Below are positions 24,366-36,681 of a DNA stretch of 64,000 nucleotides, piece after piece. The notes under the pieces are model-generated. The model searched no databases. It was not told the DNA's origin and saw only the letters and a program-made list of their open reading frames with translations. The stretch comes from Styela clava (Eukaryota; Chordata; Ascidiacea; Stolidobranchia; Styelidae). Where the stretch lies: NCBI RefSeq assembly GCF_964204865.1, contig NC_135252.1, positions 496,001-560,000 on the forward strand, read 5' to 3'. How positions within the stretch are numbered: position 1 is the stretch's first letter; each line of letters begins with the position of its first letter. Position numbers and translations under genes: made by a program.

Positions 24366-26194
24366 ATTTTTTGCAGAGCTTTGCTCAACATTATCATCCG
24401 TTCTGGACAATCTCAATAGGGCGCTGGGTCATATTGTATCTCTAATACTGTAAAAACGTGTACAAACGCTTTTATTTAATTTTTATTTACATTTTTTATT
24501 TAATGAAGTGTGATAAACAAATGGCTTGACATGTCGACGTTTTTGAGGCATCATATCATATTTCCAAAATTGCAATTTGTCCTTAGTTCTCCACCTTCTC
24601 AACCATCATTTTCTTTAACTTTGCAAAAAAATTAGATTTCCCATTTATGAAGTCCAATTTCGCTCTTTCCACCAGCCGACCAAAATGCGGTGGGTTTCGA
24701 TTGCAGCTTGCAGAATAGCATAGGTAGACTCTCAGATGCTAAAAATGACTTCTATGAATGGACATTTTTCTGAAAAATTGCTCGAGCTCACCAACGCTTA
24801 TTTGAATTCACTAAGCGAAAAATATGAGAAATTGCATTAGCCTGAATCGACTGTATTTTCTGTTTTTTTTACAGAAAAACCAGAAACTAATCTTATACGT
24901 AAACCTCATATCAACAAAATTGTTGTCATTGCAGCAGCATACTACATTAATGCAATTTATCTGATAGGAATGAGTAAATTACGTTTAATTACGTAACAAT
25001 AATTAACTAATTGCAGCACAAGATTTGTTTATTCTATTTGTTTACGTATGTGTTTACTTCTGAGCATGGGTGAAATCGGTTTGCTTTACATGTAGTTGTT
25101 GTATCATTTAACATAGCTGTATGAAAAATAATGTTCAATATTAATGTTGTGTTAATTAACTTAAATGAGGAAAGATTTGATGTAGTTAGTTTTCAAAAAA
25201 GATTGCAATTACTATATTTTAGACATAAATTTAGATTAGTTCACGAAATGCAAGATGACATCTATATATATGTGAAAACCAGCATTTCAAAAAGGAATCA
25301 TATCCACTATCAGATTTAATATGACAAAGTTACAACTCACCAAACAGCAAGTTTCTTTTATAGATAGCAAAAAGGGAGAATGTGTTATAATAGAGGTTAT
25401 AGCATGGTTTATTTAACAATGATGTATGAGGTAAAGTGACACAAATATATTAACAAGTCTTAACAAAGACGTAACATTATTATTCATTTACAGGTGTCTT
25501 TTTACATTAATTTTATCATTGTTAAAAAAGTCTACATCAGTAAACAAGTCGGAGGTTGGTTTGGTCACTGGGACTAAACCCAGTCATCATTTCGGCCCTG
25601 GGTCATGATATATGGCCTAGGTTTAAGGTGGTTTTGAAAAAGTTTGGGATGGATTCTTGAAGAAATTTGATTATCGATCTGTATTCAACCGCATTAGAGT
25701 CACCACCATCCTGATTTATTTTTATTTCAGATTTCTGGATCGTTAATTTATGACTACAAAACATTTTTCGCAAACGGCATCGTATGCGGGAAGAGACTAA
25801 ATTGCAAATCTACTTCTCGTATATCACCAAAAACATTTTGCACCCCCGAAAAACGCCCCGAGAAATGAACTAATCAATTGTTATGTTACGTCTTCAACAA
25901 TGTTAGAGCAACTTTGACAACAATTGCATAACGATATTCAGAAACGCGAGTCACAAAAGAGCGCAGATAGCCGTAAAAAAAATTGTGAGGCTTTTTTGTT
26001 TCGTTCTCGTACAAGATATCGTTTCAATTTGTAATTGAGCATAATTGCCAGGTCGAATTTCAACAAGATTTGTCGTCGTAGAAAATCCAAATCGTTGACC
26101 CGATAATAACAATTTTGATCATTTTTATTGCAAATTCTATTCTTCAATTTCATCAACTCGCCGCCGATAGTAGTCCGATTTATTTTAAAGGAAG

Positions 26195-26523
26195 TCTATA
26201 CGGGTCGTAGTACTTGATGTGGTGTGCCCATTCGACAACGGTGAGGCTGCTATAGAGGATGCGACCCGTCGGAAGCATTCAAAGTATGAAGAGTTATTTC
26301 ACTCCATTTCTCTTGCCACTGACAAGATGGTGGAGTTTCCCGCATTTGTGGTTGGTTCCCTTGGCAATTATGTCGTGTGGAACCAGACCTTTTGGGTGTG
26401 CGACTATGGCGGTCTCCGGTAATTAGGAACTCCATGCGCGCTTCCCGTCGCGTCTGGAAGGAAGGAAGGCCTGGTGTGGACTTTCTAACCGTTGTTGTGT
26501 TTGCGTATATGTTTCATAATTAA
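26195..26523 (+). pseudogene. RLE endonuclease remnant, copy 4
   Basis: Single copy in this monomer. Private changes are IEDATRRK and GSLGNYVVW. The first frame stays open to the stop at 26420-26422. Confidence 0.48.
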
Positions 26524-26799
26524 ACCTCATCAAAAGTTTGCATGTTTCTCTATAATTTAACTACTAAAGTTAATCAAGTCTTTTATAAACGTTGTTACAC
26601 CGATTTTCAGTTCTTCCGAAGTGTTTACTTTTAGTCCATCACAAATGAAATATTGTAACAGGATTTAACGCTTACTGCATAGATTCATTATTCCTCGATG
26701 TACAACGTGACCTTATTATATTTCATCAATTGCTCGGATGGTGAAAATTCTATTAGAGTATTCTACTGAATGGGCACTGTAATTTTATTGCGTATGCCA

Positions 26800-26971
26800 T
26801 AGGGTGTCCATAAAGTACATTTTTTATTTGAAAAGGGAATTTATCGATGCCATATTTTGTTTTGGCTCTCTCAGATGTATTAAATGAAGTAAAAATACAT
26901 AAATAATTACTGATTCAATACAAAAAAAACTGGTTAGGTAATTTTGTGAAGGACTTTATGCACACCATGTA
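26800..26971. mobile_element. Mariner-like MITE, copy 4
   Basis: Left repeat reads AAAGTACATTTTTTATTTG, a variant nearly shared with copy 5. Confidence 0.53.
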
Positions 26972-27279
26972 TATATAAAAGCAAACTAAATATGGCAAAA
27001 TGATCTTCAAGTTGTAGCAATTTCCATATTAGTGGAACACCCAATAGTTATTCATTATATTTAGACAATATGCATATAATGATATGAAATTCTGATTTAA
27101 ATGTTAACTTGCAAACTCTTGAGCTGTATTGTCGGAACCCTGGTTGAAAACCATCGCAATACAGCATATTGTCTCATTTTTGTAGATTTGGTAAGAGGAC
27201 GTCTTATCGGGAAATTTTAGCAAATTCTTGGTTGTGTAGGTATTTTACATACTTCTGTGGGTATATTTCTTTACGGTGA

Positions 27280-27470
27280 CCGTACATTTGAACCCACTTA
27301 CATTTGAACCCATGTGTATATCCGCGGGTTCAATCTACATACATGGGCTAAAACCCATGGGTTAGGGTTAGTATGGGTTCAAATATCCGCAAAACGGAAA
27401 AAAATTTCATAGGTGCAATATCCAGATGCAATTGTCGTGGGTTCAAATGTACGTGGGTTCAAATTTACGG
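27280..27470. mobile_element. Fold-back element, copy 4
   Basis: Ends as in copy 2. Internal variant GCAATATCCAGATGCAATTG. Confidence 0.48.
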
Positions 27471-29739
27471 AAACCCTTCTTCACTTGTTTCTGCCACGGC
27501 TTAGATGGTGGCACCGTTCCCATCAGGATGTGGGGCATGATGCAGTCAAGTGTATGTATAATAGGATGCAAGTAGTACTGCTCATGTTTGTGTTAGTCAG
27601 ATTGATGGAGTAGGTAAACTGAAACCATTCGGTTATTACGTGTACCGCCAATAACACCAATTACTTCAACAATCATCACGCTCATAATTACCTCACAAGT
27701 TCACATTGATTATAAGTAAATAAAAATAACGTTTACTTGAAAATACATCATGGCCAGTTACACGTCTCATTGCGGAAGGTTTTTAACACAGGAATAGAAG
27801 GTCCATGTGCGCCGTAATTTAAGTTAATGTGGCGATAGTTCGCAGGCGTAAATTAATGCGGCCCGCACGTTACCGAAAATGTGTTTATTTTTCCCGCAAG
27901 TACATAAAGTTTGCCGACCACTGGCTTAGTACGATTAGTCACACCGCCGCACCTGTTAATCTACTGGAAAAGAAAAATAAGAACACCATGAAGAAAGAAA
28001 ATGCACTGCACATAGAAAACAATATAATAACAAAATACGATAAAGTAACTGGACATGGACTGGTAACCAAGCAAGAGGCTATGATTGTCGTATGATCAAG
28101 CAGGGTTATAGTTTTCCCTTCCCCCAGGATAAATATGTAAGATCTTACCTTATCTCATACCCGACATGGATTGGTAACAAGGCGAGCACATGTAGTGCGC
28201 CATATGAATAAGCTATCTTATGGGCTTTCCATTCCTCCGGGATACATTCAGGTTTGTTGCAAAATGTACGTAAATATCACTATATAAAGTTTGAAGTTTT
28301 TAGTGACCAATCAAAACACAATATGAAGCATATGATTGCCACCAGCCATATTCCCTTCGATAATAAACATAACACAAGCATGATATGAAGTTTCTATTTG
28401 ACATAATATATTATCCACTTTTGATTTATTGTGTGTTGTGTCTCGCACATGACATGCATTTATTAATGCTTTATATTCTTTTCAATTCCCACCAATGCTG
28501 CAATGGTGCCTGGCATGTTTAGTAATGTTTAATTACATTTTATTTTACTGACGAGTTCCAAGGTACATGAAGCCCTAATAGAGGTAGCTCAGTCTCAGTC
28601 TTGTTGTAGTTCTGAACAATTACGGTGAGACCCAAACTTCAATATTTCCGAATTATTAAAATGTTCGAATATTGATAAATTTTGATATATTGATCAAATT
28701 TGATGATACAGGGGTGTCACTGCGGACGCTTGAACACGAATTGGACATTTGATTCCTTCGGTCGCTTAAGAAATTTGCAGTTACCAATCTAGTAGCATCA
28801 GAAAATGTCATATACGTACATAAGTAGCACCCAATCAATAGTTGCCCATTCATGGTTACAGTTTTTGTTTTTATTTTCAAGAATGCGATTGAAGTCTGAA
28901 GTCAAAATTTTATATTCATTGCACAGGTGCAACTAGCAATTCAACTAGTACCATTTCCTTAACTCATATACGGAGGCCTCAAAATTATTTCAGGTCAGCA
29001 TGAGTATCTGCAGGCTCTGATTTTATGAAAATTGGGGTCGCGAAAAAAAAGTTTGGGAACCACTTGAACTAATATATATGGCATCTATGTGGGCGCAAGC
29101 GACATTTGACATGAGTTAGAACAATTGCAGTCAAAGCATGTTCCAAAAATTTATCTTGGGGATGGCAGCGTCCCACTTCGAGGCAAATTCGATTCCGATT
29201 CATATTTACAAAATGTTGAAATTCAAACATGGCGTGTTGGCTGAAGTGTTTGACAACTAGTTCGTGAATTTATGTGTAGCCAAGGGATACAGCGCTCGCG
29301 TGGTGGGTAGTGTAGCTGTTTTCTCAATACGTCCAGTTCTATTATCAACTCGTTGAAAAAATTGCTGGGTCGATTCTTTGGATCATCCCGTTTATTGACA
29401 GAAAGGGGGATTTCTTTGATTTGTTTGAAATAACACCACGGCTGAAATCCCCTCCTTACAATAAAAGAATCAGCGAATCTAGTTTGTCAAAAATGGACGG
29501 GTATTTTCCGGACGAATTCCACCAAACTATATTTTATGTGATTTTTTTAAAGCAGCGTAATCCAACAGAATGGAGAATGATTCAAATGAACATGACCCTC
29601 GTTAAATTGCATTTGCAATTCTTTTTTTATATATTATCTATAAATATTTAGCTCAATATCAGATGGCAATAGCTAATAAAAATATTCCAATCAAATAGAG
29701 CTATTGTTATTGAAAAGAGTACGGAGTATATATACTTAA

Positions 29740-29895
29740 ACGATATCTCAATTTATGCAAAACAATGTGCAAAGCAATGGACAAACGCTTTTAACTGCAT
29801 TTGAATGCAGTTTGAACTTTAAAGTATACCAAAAACTAAGTTATCAATGTTTTTGAGGCATCATCTCTCGGATCTCCAAAGTTGCCATTTAAAAA
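29740..29895. repeat. Diverged paralogous block replacing spacer, first occurrence
   Basis: After ATATATACTTAA the usual GAACTACTAATC spacer is replaced by CGATATCTCAATTTATGC… The block contains ACAAACGCTTTTAACTGCA and GTTTTTGAGGCATCATC, diverged relatives of ACAAACGCTTTTATCCGCA and GTTTTTGAGGCATCATA at 1852-1930. So it descends from the linker that normally follows the SINE-like element, then rejoins the standard sequence at TTTAAAAACTACCTG. Confidence 0.7.
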
Positions 29896-30132
29896 CTACC
29901 TGATATACTAATAGTTTTGTGGGACTTCAAAATTTGAAGGGCGCTGGGATTTGCATATTTCAGAGAGAAAAAAGATACTGAAATATTGTAACAGGATTTA
30001 ACACTTACTGCATAGATTCATTATTCCTCGATGTACAACGTGACCTTATTATATTTCATCAATTGCTCGGATGATGAAAATTCTATTAGAGTATTCTACT
30101 GAATGGGCACTGTAATTTTATTGCGTATGCCA

Positions 30133-30304
30133 TAGGGTGTCCATAAAGTACATTTTTTAATTGAAAAGGGAATTTATCGATGCCATATTTTGTTTTGGCT
30201 CTCTCAGATGTATTAAATGAAGTAAAAATACATAAATAATTACTGATTCAATACAAAAAAAACTGGTTAGGTAATTTTGTGAAGGACTTTATGCACACCA
30301 TGTA
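30133..30304. mobile_element. Mariner-like MITE, copy 5
   Basis: Shares AAAGTACATTTTTT with copy 4, consistent with the 3333-bp duplication. Confidence 0.53.
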
Positions 30305-30612
30305 TATATAAAAGCAAACTAAATATGGCAAAATGATCTTCAAGTTGTAGCAATTTCCATATTAGTGGAACACCCAATAGTTATTCATTATATTTAGACA
30401 ATATGCATATAATGATATGAAATTCTGATTTAAATGTTAACTTGCAAACTCTTGAGCTGTATTGTCGGAACCCTGGTTGAAAACCATCGCAATACAGCAT
30501 ATTGTCTCATTTTTGTAGATTTGGTAAGAGGACGTCTTATCGGGAAATTTTAGCAAATTCTTGGTTGTGTAGGTATTTTACATACTTCTGTGGGTATCAT
30601 TCTTTACGGTGA

Positions 30613-30803
30613 CCGTACATTTGAACCCACTTACATTTGAACTCATGTGTATATCCGCGGGTTCAATCTACATACATGGGCTAAAACCCATGGGTTAGGG
30701 TTAGTATGGGTTCAAATATCCGCAAAACGGAAAAAAATTTCATAGGTGCAATATCCAGATGCAATTGTCGTGGGTTCAAATGTACGTGGGTTCAAATTTA
30801 CGG
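30613..30803. mobile_element. Fold-back element, copy 5
   Basis: Shares the GCAATATCCAGATGC variant with copy 4. ATTTGAACTCATG is private. Confidence 0.48.
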
Positions 30804-33072
30804 AAACCCTTCTTCACTTGTTTCTGCCACGGATTAGATGGTGGCACCGTTCCCATCAGGATGTGGGGCATGATGCAGTCAAGTGTATGTATAATAAGAT
30901 GCAAGTAGTACTGCTCATGTTTGTGTTAGTCAGATTGATGGAGTAGGTAAACTGAAACCATTCGGTTATTACGTGTACCGCCAATAACACCAATTACTTC
31001 AACAATCATCACGCTCATAATTACCTCACAAGTTCACATTGATTATAAGTAAATAAAAAATAACGTTTACTTGAAAATATATCATGGCCAGTTACACGTC
31101 TCATTGCGGAAGGTTTTTAACACAGGAATAGAAGGTCCATGTGCGCCGTAATTTAAGTTAATGTGGCGATAGTTCGCAGGCGTAAATTAATGCGGCCCGC
31201 ACGTTACCGAAAATGTGTTTATTTTTCCCGCAAGTACATAAAGTTTGCCGACCACTGGCTTAGTACGATTAGTCACACCGCCGCACCTGTTAATCTACTG
31301 GAAAAGAAAAATAAGAACACCATGAAGAAAGAAAATGCACTGCACATAGAAAACAATATAATAACAAAATACGATAAAGTAACTGGACATGGACTGGTAA
31401 CCAAGCAAGAGGCTATGATTGTCGTATGATCAAGCAGGGTTATAGTTTTCCCTTCCCCCAGGATAAATATGTAAGATCTTACCTTATCTCATACCCGACA
31501 TGGATTGGTAACAAGGCGAGCACATGTAGTGCGCCATATGAATAAGCTATCTTATGGGCTTTCCATTCCTCCGGGATACATTCAGGTTTGTTGCAAAATG
31601 TACGTAAATATCACTATATAAAGTTTGAAGTTTTTAGTGACCAATCAAAACACAATATGAAGCATATGATTGCCACCAGCCATATTCCCTTCGATAATAA
31701 ACATAACACAATCATGATATGAAGTTTCCATTTGACATAATATATTATCCACTTTTGATTTATTGTGTGTTGTGTCTCGCACATGACATGCATTTATTAA
31801 TGCTTTATATTCTTTTCAAATCCCACCAATGCTGCAATGGTGCATGGCATGTTTAGTAATGTTTAATTACATTTTATTTTACTGACGAGTTCCAAGGTAC
31901 ATGAAGCCCTAAAAGAGGTAGCTCAGTCTCAGTCTTGTTGTAGTTCTGAACAATTACGGTGAGACCCAAACTTCAATATTTCCGAATTATTAAAATGTTC
32001 GAATATTGATAAATTTTGATATATTGATCAAATTTGTTGATACAGGGGTGTCACTGCGGACGCTTAACACGAATTGGACATTTGATTCCTTCGGTCGCTT
32101 AAGAAATTTGCAGTTACTAATCTAGTAGCATCAGAAAATGTCATATACGTACGTAAGTAGCACCCAATCAATAGTTGCCCATTCATGGTTACAGTTTTTG
32201 TTTTTATTTTCAAGAATGCGATTGAAGTCTGAAGTCAAAATTTTATATTCATTGCACAGGTGCAACTAGCAATTCAACTAGTACCATTTCCTTAACTCAT
32301 ATACGGAGGCCTCAAAATTATTTCAGGTCAGCACGAGTATCTGCAGGCTCTGATTTTATGAAAATTGGGGTCGCGAAAAAAAAGTTTGGGAACCACTTGA
32401 ACTAATATATATGGCATCTATGTGGGCGCAAGCGACATTTGACATGAGTTAGAACAATTGCAGTCAAAGCATGTTCCAAAAATTTATCTTGGGGATGGCA
32501 GCGTCCCACTTCGAGGCAAATTCGATTCCGATTTATATTTACAAAATGTTGAAATTCAAACATGGCGTGTTGGCTGAAGTGGTTGACAACTAGTTTGTGA
32601 ATTTATGTGTAGCCCAGGGATACAGCGCTCGCGTGGTGGGTAGTGTAGCTGTTTTCTCAATACGTCCAGTTCTATTATCAACTCGTTGAAAAAATTGCTG
32701 GGTCGATTCTTTGGATCATCCCGTTTATTGACAGAAAGGGGGATTTCTTTGATTTGTTTGAAATAACACCACGGCTGAAATCCCCTCCTTACAATAAAAG
32801 AATCAGCGAATCTAGTTTGTCAAAAATGGACGGGTATTTTCCGGACGAATTCCACCAAACTATATTTTATGTGATTTTTTTAAAGCAGCGTAATCCAACA
32901 GAATGGAGAATGATTCAAATGAACATGACCCTCGTTAAATTGCATTTGCAATTCTTTTTTTATATATTATCTATAAATATTTAGCTCAATATCAGATAGC
33001 AATAGCTAATAAAAATATTCCAATCAAATAGAGCTATTGTTATTGAAAAGAGTACGGAGTATATATACTTAA

Positions 33073-33228
33073 ACGATATCTCAATTTATGCAAAACAATG
33101 TGCAAAACAATGGACAAACGCTTTTAACTGCATTTGAATGCAGTTTGAACTTTAAAGTATACCAAAAACTAAGTTATCAATGTTTTTGAGGCATCATCTC
33201 TCGGATCTCCAAAGTTGCCATTTAAAAA
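33073..33228. repeat. Diverged paralogous block, second occurrence
   Basis: Same block 3333 bp downstream with one or two changes (GTGCAAAACAATGG for GTGCAAAGCAATGG), duplicated with the 3333-bp unit. Confidence 0.7.
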
Positions 33229-33385
33229 CTACCTGATATACTAATAGTTTTGTGGGACTTCAAAATTTGAAGGGCGCTGGGATTTGCATATTTCAGAGAG
33301 AAAAAAGATACTGAAACGGCTTAATCATGTGACAAAACACGGCATATCGCCTGGTTGTCAGTCCATGTTTGGTATAGGATTAGTT

Positions 33386-33603
33386 GGCCAGTTATAATTT
33401 TCCAGATGTATGGTCTTGATTGTGGGGAAAGCCGTAACGACCAGCGCTTACATGAAACACCTTATGGCGACAAGGAGTCCTGCAACACTCCCGCATTTAA
33501 TCATTCCTGCGTGGGATTCGAACCTACGCAGGTTAATTAGAGGTTCTGTGACGAGCGTATTCTGAGTGTTCAGCATGATGCACACCAACACCGAGCCAAC
33601 AAT
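33386..33603 (-). repeat. SINE-like element, copy 6
   Basis: The most diverged version within the monomers (TTATAATTTTCCAG, GATTGTGGGG, ACAAGGAGTCC, CACACCAACACC). Box B is intact. Several of its differences (TGTGGGG, CCTGCG) are shared with neither the other monomers nor the ISL2EU-like arms. Confidence 0.46.
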
Positions 33604-35413
33604 ATTTTTTGCAGAGCTTTGCTCAACATTATCATCCGTTCTGGACAATCTCAATTGGGCGCTGGGTCATATTGTATCTCTAATTCTGTAAAACCGTGTA
33701 CAAACGCTTTTATCCGCAATTTAATGAAGTGTGATAAACAAATGGCTTGACATGTCGACGTTTTTGAGGCATCATATCATATTTCCAAAATTGCAATTTG
33801 TCCTTAGTTCTCCACCTTCTCAACCATCATTTTCTTTAACTTTGCACAAAATTAGATTTCCCATTTATGAAGTCCAATTTCGCTCTTTCCACCAGCCGAC
33901 CAAAATGCGGTGGGTTTCGATTGCAGCTTGCAGAATAGCATAGGTAGGCTCTCAGATGCTAAAAATGACTTCTATGAATGGACATTTTTCTGAAAAATTG
34001 CTCGAGCTCACCAACGCTTATTTGAATTCACTAAGCGGAAAATATGAGAAATTGCATTAGCCTGTATCGACTGTATTTTTTGTTTTTTTTACAGAAAAAC
34101 CAGAATCTAATCTTATACGTAAACCTCATATCAACAAAATTGTTGTCATTGCAGCAGCATACTACATTAATGCAATTTATCTGACTGGAATGAGCAAATG
34201 ACGTTTAATTACGTAACAATAATTAACCAATTGCAGCACAAGATTTGTTTATTCTATTTGTTTACGTCTGTGTTTACTTCTGAGCATGGGTGAAATCGGT
34301 TTGCTTTACATGTAGTTGTTGGATCATTTAACATAGCTGTATGAAAAATAATGTTCAATATTAATGTTGTAAGAAAACTTAAATGGGGAAAGATTTGATG
34401 TAATTAGTTTTCAAAAATGATTGCAATTACTATATTTTAGACATAAATTTAGATTAATTCACGAAATGCAAGATGACATTTATATATATGTGAAAACCAT
34501 CATTTCAAAAAAGAATCATATCCACTATCAGATTTAATATGACAAAGTTACAACTCACCAAACAGCAAGGTTCTTTTATAGATAGCAAAAACAGAAAAAG
34601 TGTTATAATAGAGGTTATAGCATTGTTTATTTAACAATGATGTATGAGGTAAAGTGACACAAATATATTAACAAGTCTTAACACAGACGCAACATTATTA
34701 TTCATTCACAGGTGTCTTTTTATATTAATTTTATCATTGCAACAAAAGTCTACATCCGTGAACAAGTCGGAGGTTGGTTTGGTCACTGGGACTAAACCCA
34801 GTCATCATTTCGGCCCTGGGTCATGATATATGGCCTAGGTTTAAGGTGGTTTTAAAAAAGTTTGGGATGGATTCTTAAAGAAATTTGATTATCGATCTGT
34901 ATTCAACCGCATTAGAGTCACCACCATCCTGATTTATTTTTATTTCAGATTTCTGGATCGTTAATTTATGACTACAAAACATTTTTCGCAAACAGAATCG
35001 TATGCGGGAAGAGACTAAATTGCAAATCTACTTCTCGTATATCACCAAAAACATTTTGCACCCCCGAAAAACGCCCCAAGAAATGAACTAATCAATTGTT
35101 ATGTTACGTCTTCAACAATGTTAGAGCAACTTTGACAACAATTGCATAACGATATTCAGAAACGCGAGTCACAAAAGAGCGCAGACAGCCGTAAAAAAAA
35201 TTGTGAGGCTTTTTTGTTTGGTTCTCGTAGGAGATATCGTTTCAATTTGTAATTGAGCATAATTGCCAAGTCGAATTTCGCAAAAGATTTGTCGACGTAG
35301 AAAATCCAAATCGTTGACCCGATAATAACAATTTTGATCATTTTTATTGCAAATTCTATTCTTCAATTTCATAAACTCGCCGCCGTTAGTAGTCCGATTT
35401 ATTTTAAAGGAAG

Positions 35414-35746
35414 TCTATACGGGTCGTAGTACTTGATGTGGTGTGCCCATTCGACAACGGTGAGGCTGCCATAGAGGATGCGGTCCGTCGGAAGCATTCA
35501 AAGTATGAAGAGTTATTTCACTCCATTTCTCTTGCAACTGACAAGATGGTGGAGTTCCCCGCATTTGTGGTTAGTTCCTTCCCTTGGCAATTATGCCGTG
35601 TGGAACCAGACCCTTTGGGTGTGCGACTATGGGGGTCTCCGGTAATTAAGATCTCCATGCGCGTTTCCCGTCGCGTCTGGAAGGAAGGGAGGCCTGGTGT
35701 GGACTTTCTAACCGTTGCTGTGTTTGCGTATATGTTTCATAATTAA
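35414..35746 (+). pseudogene. RLE endonuclease remnant, copy 6, frames joined by a 4-nt insertion
   Basis: A 4-nt insertion at about 35578-35581 (GTTCCTTCCCTTGG against GTTCCCTTGG) shifts the first frame early into the second, so one open frame of 102 codons runs from 35438 to the usual final stop at 35746. The price is loss of the GSLGNYAVWNQTFW segment. I read this as chance, not repair. Confidence 0.45.
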
Positions 35747-36022
35747 ACCTCATCAAAAGTTTGCATTTTCCTCTATAATTTAACTACTAAAATTAATCAA
35801 GTCTTTTAAAAACGTTGATACACCGATTTTCAGTTCTTTCGAAGTGTTTACTTTTAGTCCATCACAAACGAAATTTTGTAACAGGATTTAACACTTACTG
35901 CATAGATTCATTATTCCTCGATGTACAACGTGACCTTATTATATTTCATCAATTGCTCGAATGGCGAAAATTCTATTAGAGTATTCTACTGAATGGGCAC
36001 GGTAATTTTATTGCGTATGCCA

Positions 36023-36194
36023 TAGGGTGTCCATAAAGTACTTGTTTTAATTGAAAAAGGAATTTATCGATGCCATATTTTGTTTTGGCTCTCTCAGATG
36101 TATTAAATGAAGTAAAAATACATAAATAATTACTGATTAAATACAAAAAAACCTGGTTAGGTAATTTTGTGGAGGACTTTATGCACACCATGTA
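36023..36194. mobile_element. Mariner-like MITE, copy 6
   Basis: Private changes: AAAGTACTTGTTTT, GAAAAAGG, and GTGGAGGACTTT in the right repeat. Confidence 0.52.
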
Positions 36195-36503
36195 TATATA
36201 AAAGCAAACTAAATATGGCAAAATGATCTTCAAGTTGTAGCCATTTCCATATTAGTGGAACACCCAATAGTTATTCAATTATATTTATACAATATGCATA
36301 TAATGATATAAAATTCTGATTTAAATGTTAATTTGCAAACGCTCGAGCTGTATTGTCGGAACCCTGGTTGAAAACCATTGCAATACAGCATATTGTCTCA
36401 TTTTTGTAGATTTGGTAAGAGGACGTCTTATCGGGAAATTTTAGCAAATTCTTGGTTGTGTAGGCATTTTAAATACTTCTGTGGGTATCATTCTTTACGG
36501 TGA

Positions 36504-36681
36504 CCGTACATTTGAACCAACGTACATTTAAACCCATGTGTATATCCGCGGGTTCAATCTACATACATAGGCTAAAACCCATGGGTTAGGGTTAGTATGG
36601 GTTCAAATATCCGCAAAACGGAAAAAAATTTCATAGATGCAATTGTCGTGGGTTCAAATGTACGTGGGTTCAAATTTACGG
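36504..36681. mobile_element. Fold-back element, copy 6, shortened
   Basis: Lacks about 13 bp in the right arm (AGATGCAATTG directly after TTTCAT). Left end changed to GAACCAACGTACATTTAAACCC. Confidence 0.47.

Larger units (their letters stand above)
22609..29520. repeat. Composite tandem repeat, copy 4 (6.91 kb)
   Basis: First part matches copy 2 (offset about 14353). Unlike copy 2 it retains the linker (with a small AT-rich rearrangement at 24470-24500) and a complete single subunit beginning near 24690. Its distal part, from 26646 onward, is the first half of the 3333-bp tandem duplication that produced copy 5. Spacers 22609-24147 and 27930-29040 hold no gene. Confidence 0.88.
29521..32853. 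repeat. Composite tandem repeat, copy 5 (3.33 kb, duplication product)
   Basis: Shortest copy. It jumps at 29979-29985 from the segment upstream of the SINE-like element straight into the 3' part of the subunit (TGAAATATTG). SINE-like element, linker and most of the subunit are therefore absent. The period to the flanking copies is exactly 3333 bp. It holds a MITE, a fold-back element and a hAT-like end as in other copies. Confidence 0.88.
26646..33311. repeat. 3333-bp local tandem duplication (two units)
   Basis: Unit 1 is 26646-29978 and unit 2 is 29979-33311. The seam reads ACTG/AAATATTG, where the end (…GATACTG) meets the start (TGAAATATTG) with a short overlap TG(AAA). Both units share the otherwise rare variant 'ATATAATAACAAAATACG' (28021 and 31354) and differ at scattered positions, so the duplication is younger than the spread of the main array. 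Confidence 0.85.
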
